Positions 7,925 to 11,858 of a stretch of 11,858 nucleotides of DNA are shown piece by piece. The notes under the pieces are model-generated. The model was not told the DNA's origin and searched no databases. It was given only the letters and a program-made list of their open reading frames with translations. A program made the position numbers and the translations under genes. Within the stretch, counting starts at the first letter, position 1; each line of letters begins with the position of its first letter. This DNA is from DATIXD01 sp035518875 (GTDB taxonomy: Bacteria; Pseudomonadota; Gammaproteobacteria; Methylococcales; Methylococcaceae). The stretch is taken from NCBI GenBank assembly GCA_035518875.1, contig DATIXD010000142.1, positions 1 through 11,858 on the forward strand, in the 5' to 3' direction.

Positions 7925-7953
7925 TTGAGTGGCATTCCCTTTCCGCTTATTCT
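7925..7953 (+). promoter_or_regulatory. Candidate sigma-70 promoter for the V-type ATPase genes
   Basis: TTGAGT (7925-7930) and TATTCT (7948-7953) are separated by 17 bp, each matching the consensus at four of six positions. It would place the transcript start about 140 nt before the subunit B start codon. Such matches occur by chance often, so this is tentative. Confidence 0.25.
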
Positions 7954-7999
7954 GGCCTTGCGCATCGACGGAAATTGCGAGAGTCTTATTCGTGTTTTG

Positions 8000-8040
8000 G
8001 TCGCTCGCTCAGTATATCCATGATGTAGGCTGACGGCGAC
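8000..8040 (+). repeat. Hairpin in the presumed leader of the V-type ATPase operon
   Basis: gtcgc (8000-8004) pairs with gcgac (8036-8040), and tcag (8009-8012) with ctga (8030-8033), separated by a small internal loop and closed by a 17 nt loop. A second smaller hairpin, gacag (8054-8058) with ctgtc (8068-8072), follows just before the ribosome binding site AAAGGAG (8084-8090). No T-run follows, so they are not terminators. They may shape the mRNA leader; function unknown. Confidence 0.35.
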
Positions 8041-8099
8041 ATTAAAGTATCGTGACAGTCCACAGCCCTGTCTGCCGGCACTGAAAGGAGTAAATTTCC

Positions 8100-9428
8100 A
8101 TGATAGAGAAACTGATCCGCCATACCCGTTTGCAGGAAATCGTCGGCGACACCATACGGGTCAAAGCCAAGGATGTCGCTTTCGGGGAAGTTGCCCTGGT
8201 GGAAAATACCGATGGCGAGAAATCCATCGCCAAGGTAGTCGACCTGGACCGCGATATCGTCAGTTTGCAGGTTTATGCGGGCGGTAAAGGGCTTTCCACC
8301 GATGCCGGGGTCAGCTTCCTCGGCCGGCCGCAGGAAGTGGTCTACTCGGAAAATATCTTGGGTCGCATATTCAGAGGTTCCGGCGAGCCCATCGACGGCG
8401 GCCCGGACCTCACCACGGACCCCAAGATTCCTTTGGGCGGTCCCACCGTCAATCCGGTCATGCGGGTCATGCCTACGCACATGATCGAGACCCGGGTTCC
8501 CATGATCGACCTGTTCAACTGCCTGGTCGAAAGTCAAAAGATTCCGATCTTCTCCGTCGCCGGCGAACCTTATAACGAACTGCTCGCGCGCATAGGCTTC
8601 CAGGCCAATGCCGATGCAGTGGTGTTCGGCGGCATGGGCTTGATCTTCGACGATTACCATTTTTTCCGCACCGCCTTCGAGGAACACGGTGTGTTCCATC
8701 GCACGGTGATGTTCGTCAACCAGGCTTCCGACCCCCTGGTGGAGCGGCTGCTGATAGCCGACATGGCGCTGGCGGTGGCGGAGAAGATGGCTGTGGAGGA
8801 AAACAAGCGGGTGCTGGTGCTGCTGACCGACATGACCGCCTATGCCGATGCCATGAAGGAGATTGCCGTGGCCCAGGAGCGCATCCCGGCGGTGCGCGGC
8901 TATATGGGCGATCTCTACACCCAGTTGGCCAGCCGCTACGAGAAAGCCTGCGATTTCAAGGGTGCCGGCTCCGTCACCATCCTGACCGTCACCACCATGC
9001 CCGGCGATGATGTCACCCATCCGGTACCGGACAACACCGGCTACATCACCGAAGGTCAGTTTTACCTGCACAACAGCGTCATCGACCCGTTCGGCTCGTT
9101 GTCCCGCCTCAAGCAGCACGTGATTGGCAAGGCCACCCGCGAAGATCACGGCCAAATCATGAACACCATGATCCGCTTCTATTCCGGCGGCGTGGAAGCG
9201 CAAAAGAAGCAGGATATGGCCTTCGAACTTTCGCCGTTCGACCGTAAGCTGCTCAAGTTCGCCAAGCTGTTCCGCGATCGCTTCATGGACATCCGAGCCA
9301 ACCTGCCGGTCATCGAGGCATTGGACCTGTGCTGGCAAACCTTGGCCGAGTGCTTCGAACCCCAGGAACTCTTAATGAAACAGAACCTGGTGGACAAGTA
9401 TTTCCCGAAACGGGCTGCGGCGGCTTGA
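8100..9428 (+). CDS. atpB: V/A-type ATP synthase subunit B (non-catalytic head subunit)
   Basis: A 442-residue subunit of the cytoplasmic A3B3 head of a rotary V/A-type ATPase. B alternates with catalytic A and shapes the nucleotide sites from the partner side. The Walker A position is degenerate (SVAGEPYNELLARI, about 152-165, with no GKT), as is normal for B and excludes A. Other marks are LLTDMTAYADA (241-251), VPDNTGYITEGQ (309-320) and DPFGSLSRLKQ (329-339), whose Arg336 is the probable arginine contributed to the catalytic interface. The C-terminal DKYFPK and overall wording resemble chlamydial and spirochaetal B subunits. The start at 8100 has a strong AAAGGAG nine bases upstream. It is the first gene of the cluster; the catalytic A gene that normally precedes it is absent. 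Subunit D follows after 12 nt. Confidence 0.95.
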   Translation: MIEKLIRHTRLQEIVGDTIRVKAKDVAFGEVALVENTDGEKSIAKVVDLDRDIVSLQVYAGGKGLSTDAGVSFLGRPQEVVYSENILGRIFRGSGEPIDGGPDLTTDPKIPLGGPTVNPVMRVMPTHMIETRVPMIDLFNCLVESQKIPIFSVAGEPYNELLARIGFQANADAVVFGGMGLIFDDYHFFRTAFEEHGVFHRTVMFVNQASDPLVERLLIADMALAVAEKMAVEENKRVLVLLTDMTAYADAMKEIAVAQERIPAVRGYMGDLYTQLASRYEKACDFKGAGSVTILTVTTMPGDDVTHPVPDNTGYITEGQFYLHNSVIDPFGSLSRLKQHVIGKATREDHGQIMNTMIRFYSGGVEAQKKQDMAFELSPFDRKLLKFAKLFRDRFMDIRANLPVIEALDLCWQTLAECFEPQELLMKQNLVDKYFPKRAAAA

Positions 9429-9440
9429 GGCGCTTTTGCC

Positions 9441-10067
9441 ATGGCCAAACTGCGGCTCAGCAAGCAATCGCTTCATCACCAGCAGGAGCAATTGAAGCTC
9501 TACAAGCGCCTGCTGCCCTCCCTGGATTTGAAGCGCCGGCAGCTCACCGTCGAGGCGCAGAAAGTCCAGGCGGAACATGAGGCCGCAAGAGCCGCGGTTG
9601 AAGCGTTGGAAACCCGCATTGGCGAGGAGTTGGCCATGCTCGCCGATGAGGAGTTTCAGCTCGGCGGCCTGGTGGAACTCACGGGTTACAAAGTAGGGGA
9701 ACAAAACATCGTCGGCGTACGCTTGCCCATCCTGGAAAGTATCGAATGCCGGGTGGCCGATTACTCACGCCTGGCCTCCCCGCCTTGGGTCGACGTGCTG
9801 GTGCAAAGGCTCAAGGATGCTGCGGAGCAGAGGCTGCGCGCAAACATCGCCGAGCGGCGGGTGGATATCCTGCGCCAGCAAGTGCGGCGCATTACCCAAC
9901 GGGTCAATCTGTTCGACAAGATACTCATACCCACCGCGCAACAGAATATCCAGCGTATCCGTATCTACCTGGGCGATGTTGAGCGTTCGGGCGTGGTCAC
10001 CTCCAAGCTGGCCAAGAGCAAGCAGGTGGAACTGAGGGTCACGGACGCGGACGGGGCATCCCCATGA
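9441..10067 (+). CDS. atpD: V/A-type ATP synthase subunit D (central stalk)
   Basis: A 208-residue central-stalk subunit that turns inside the A3B3 head, the counterpart of F-type gamma. The N-terminal helix starts with KLRLSKQSLHHQQEQLKLY and has the LPSLDLKRRQL stretch; the C-terminal helix carries RRITQRVNLFDKILIP, the best-conserved signature of the family. Both helices are long and charged and would form the antiparallel coiled coil of the shaft. The end (KLAKSKQVELRV) is basic. The ATG at 9441 has TTGAGG ten bases upstream, overlapping the B stop codon. D follows B by 12 nt and overlaps the I gene by 4 bp, so the three genes form one transcription unit. Confidence 0.92.
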   Translation: MAKLRLSKQSLHHQQEQLKLYKRLLPSLDLKRRQLTVEAQKVQAEHEAARAAVEALETRIGEELAMLADEEFQLGGLVELTGYKVGEQNIVGVRLPILESIECRVADYSRLASPPWVDVLVQRLKDAAEQRLRANIAERRVDILRQQVRRITQRVNLFDKILIPTAQQNIQRIRIYLGDVERSGVVTSKLAKSKQVELRVTDADGASP

Positions 10068-11836
10068 GCATCGTAAAACTGCAAAAGGTCACTGTCGCCG
10101 GACTTTCCGAAGACAAGGTCAGAGTGCTGGAAGACATCCAGACCATGGCTTGTTTGCAGGTCGTTCCTTTAAACCTCGAAGCCGAGCGCAAGGTCGATGT
10201 TGCGCCATCGGCTGGGGCGCGCGAAGCCCTGCGTTTCCTGAAAAGCTATCCTCAGCGCCGGCGTCAGGTGCGCGATCCCGCCCGCTTCAATGCGTCCGAG
10301 GTCGAACGTCAGGTGCTGGATGTAAGGCGTCGTTTGCAGGATCTGGAAGACGAACGCGATTTCCTGACCAAACGCATCCAGGCTTTCGCCCCTTGGGGCG
10401 AGTTCGACTTTCCGCCGGCCGACGCATTAGCGGGAAATCGGCTCTGGTTTTACCCGGTCCCGCACAAAGAAATGGCCAAAGTCGAGGCGACCGACCATAT
10501 CTTCGATATCGTTGCGCGCGACAAGCGCTATGCCTATGTAGTGGTTTTTGCCCCGGAGGAGCCCCGGGATTTTCCCGCGACCCGCGTGCATCTTGGCGAC
10601 CGCTCGCGGCGACAGTTGGAAGACCGGCTGGACGAAGTGGAGCTTGCCCTGGAAGACGCGCTCGCCGAGCGCGCTTATTTGACGCGCTGGTACGAACTGT
10701 TACGCCGCAGTTTAGATAGCCTGGAGGATCGTGCCGAACGGGCCAGGGTCGCTGTGCAAGCCTACCAACACGATCCGGTGTTTGCGCTACATGGCTGGGC
10801 GCCGGGGGAAAGCATCGGCCGTATTGCCGAATACGCCCGCCGGCAAGGCCTCTATTTCGCCGCCGAGGAACCGGGACCGGATGACCAGCCTCCTTCGTAT
10901 CTGAGAAATCCATCTTGGCTAGCGGCCGGCGAAGATCTGGTCAACTTCTACATGACCCCGGGTTACCGCACCTGGGACCCCTCCATTGTCGTATTCCTGT
11001 CCTTCTCCCTGTTCTTCGGCATGATCCTGGCGGACGCTGGTTACGCGGCGGTACTGGGCGGCTTACTGCTGATGTACTGGAAAAAGTTGGGGGGATCGAC
11101 GAGCGGACGACGCTACCGAGCCCTCGGTTCAGCACTGGTCGCCTGCGGCGTGGTGTGGGGTGTGCTGATCGGCAGTTACTTCGGGCTGGAGCCCGAACAC
11201 GAGACCTTCCTGGGTAAATTCCATCTGCTCGACATGAAGGACTCCAATACGATGATGGCCATTTCCATCGTCATCGGCTGCGTACACGTCATCCTGGCCA
11301 ATGTGTGCGATGCCCTGCGACGCCAAAACTGGGCCGAAAGCCTGGCTCCGGTCGGTTGGGCCGTGGTGGTTGCGGGTGGTCTGGCCTTGGGAGGCGGCTC
11401 CGCGCTCCAGATTGGTTTGCTCAACACGCTGGGCATCGGGTCTATCGTGTTAGGCCTCGTTCTGGTACTGCTCTTTTCGGAGCCTCACGAAAAGCCTCTG
11501 AAGCGCCTGTTGGGCGGCTTGCACGGCCTAACAGAAATTTCCCGGGCTTTCGGCGACGTATTGAGTTATCTGCGTCTGTTCGCCTTGGGTATGGCGGGAG
11601 CCTCCCTGGCGGTCGAATTCAATCACATGGCTGCCGGATTGATGGAAGCCGTCCCTGGCGTCGGCCTTTTATTCGCGCTTTTGCTCCTTGTTTTGGGGCA
11701 CGTTCTCAACATCATCCTCGGCATCGCTTCCGCCGTAATCCATGGGCTACGCCTCAACGTGATCGAGTTTTTTAACTGGGGCCTCAAAGAGGAAGGAATC
11801 CTGTTCCGACCATTCAGACGGAAAGAAAGTTTGTAA
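10064..11836 (+). CDS. atpI: V/A-type ATP synthase subunit I (membrane stator, V-ATPase subunit a homologue)
   Basis: A 590-residue protein with a soluble N-terminal half (about 1-300, rich in coiled coil near 85-115 and 195-235) and a membrane half with about eight helices starting near residue 307. The first membrane segments carry SLFFGMILADAGYA, conserved in the family. Arg504 in DVLSYLRLFALG matches the essential ion-channel arginine of yeast Vph1 (Arg735), and Arg563 in IHGLRLNVIEFF matches the second arginine (Arg799). It forms the half-channels next to the rotating proteolipid ring and the stator contact to the head. The start codon overlaps the D stop as ATGA. Whether the enzyme moves H+ or Na+ depends mainly on the proteolipid K subunit, which would lie beyond the right edge. 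The stop is 22 nt from the window end, and those bases show no gene start. Confidence 0.95.
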   Translation: MSIVKLQKVTVAGLSEDKVRVLEDIQTMACLQVVPLNLEAERKVDVAPSAGAREALRFLKSYPQRRRQVRDPARFNASEVERQVLDVRRRLQDLEDERDFLTKRIQAFAPWGEFDFPPADALAGNRLWFYPVPHKEMAKVEATDHIFDIVARDKRYAYVVVFAPEEPRDFPATRVHLGDRSRRQLEDRLDEVELALEDALAERAYLTRWYELLRRSLDSLEDRAERARVAVQAYQHDPVFALHGWAPGESIGRIAEYARRQGLYFAAEEPGPDDQPPSYLRNPSWLAAGEDLVNFYMTPGYRTWDPSIVVFLSFSLFFGMILADAGYAAVLGGLLLMYWKKLGGSTSGRRYRALGSALVACGVVWGVLIGSYFGLEPEHETFLGKFHLLDMKDSNTMMAISIVIGCVHVILANVCDALRRQNWAESLAPVGWAVVVAGGLALGGGSALQIGLLNTLGIGSIVLGLVLVLLFSEPHEKPLKRLLGGLHGLTEISRAFGDVLSYLRLFALGMAGASLAVEFNHMAAGLMEAVPGVGLLFALLLLVLGHVLNIILGIASAVIHGLRLNVIEFFNWGLKEEGILFRPFRRKESL

Positions 11837-11858
11837 TTTCAGCCAAAGCTTTCAGCCG

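Larger units (their letters stand above)
7754..8099. other. Divergent promoter region between RND pump and V-type ATPase genes
   Basis: A 346 bp spacer with no coding signature in any frame; no part of an ATPase A or E subunit was found by reading it. It must carry the leftward promoter of the efflux operon and the rightward promoter of the ATPase genes. Visible elements are an imperfect palindrome at 7790-7806 centred on tctcgaga, 37 to 53 bases before the adaptor start, a possible sigma-70 pair at 7925-7953, and two hairpins at 8000-8040 and 8054-8072 in the presumed leader of the subunit B gene. Confidence 0.7.

Noticed and set aside
7754..8099. Search for a decayed fragment of the ATPase A gene upstream of B
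   Set aside because: Frames read through this spacer gave frequent stops and nothing resembling the C-terminal end of an A subunit.
8550..8600. Missing Walker A lysine in the ATPase subunit, considered as a broken catalytic site
   Set aside because: The protein is subunit B, which is naturally without a catalytic P-loop; the degenerate sequence is the family norm.
7986..9338. Minus-strand open frame of 450 codons opposite subunit B
   Set aside because: Shadow of the strongly supported ATPase B gene; composition is His/Asp/Gly rich antisense pattern.

Overview
The window is GC-rich bacterial DNA, most likely from a gammaproteobacterium. This rests on a lipoprotein-type RND efflux operon and a class I DAHP synthase N-terminus of the proteobacterial kind. 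The genus cannot be fixed from sequence alone; a methanotroph or a related aerobic lineage is only a guess. No rRNA, tRNA, CRISPR array, insertion sequence or integrase was seen.

Layout. (1) Positions 1-96, minus strand: the first 32 codons of a probable 3-deoxy-7-phosphoheptulonate (DAHP) synthase, cut by the window edge. (2) Positions 97-831: a gap of about 735 bp without a convincing protein gene. It holds several hairpins, a strong plus-strand intrinsic terminator (627-656) and two weaker minus-strand terminator-like sites. (3) Positions 832-7753, minus strand: four genes in one direction. They are an RND periplasmic adaptor lipoprotein, an HAE1-type RND permease, a NodT-family outer-membrane lipoprotein and, 63 nt further on, an AI-2E/PerM-family membrane protein. 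The first three are packed with a 6 nt gap and an 8 bp overlap and form a complete tripartite multidrug-type pump. (4) Positions 7754-8099: a divergent intergenic region. (5) Positions 8100-11836, plus strand: V/A-type ATPase subunits B, D and I, spaced 12 nt apart and overlapping by 4 bp. The cluster presumably continues past the right edge, where the proteolipid K subunit would be expected.

How they work together. The adaptor, permease and outer-membrane channel would join into an envelope-spanning, proton-driven exporter. The AI-2E-family gene may be a co-transcribed passenger. The rotary ATPase genes face away from the pump and encode the non-catalytic head subunit (B), the central stalk (D) and the stator/membrane arm (I).

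The most notable point is what is missing. In the bacterial clusters this most resembles (chlamydial/spirochaetal order E-x-A-B-D-I-K), the catalytic A gene sits directly before B. Here B is the first gene after a 346 bp divergent spacer, so A and E must be elsewhere or lost. A second point is the gap at 97-831, whose strong plus-strand terminator has no matching gene and suggests an unannotated short transcript.
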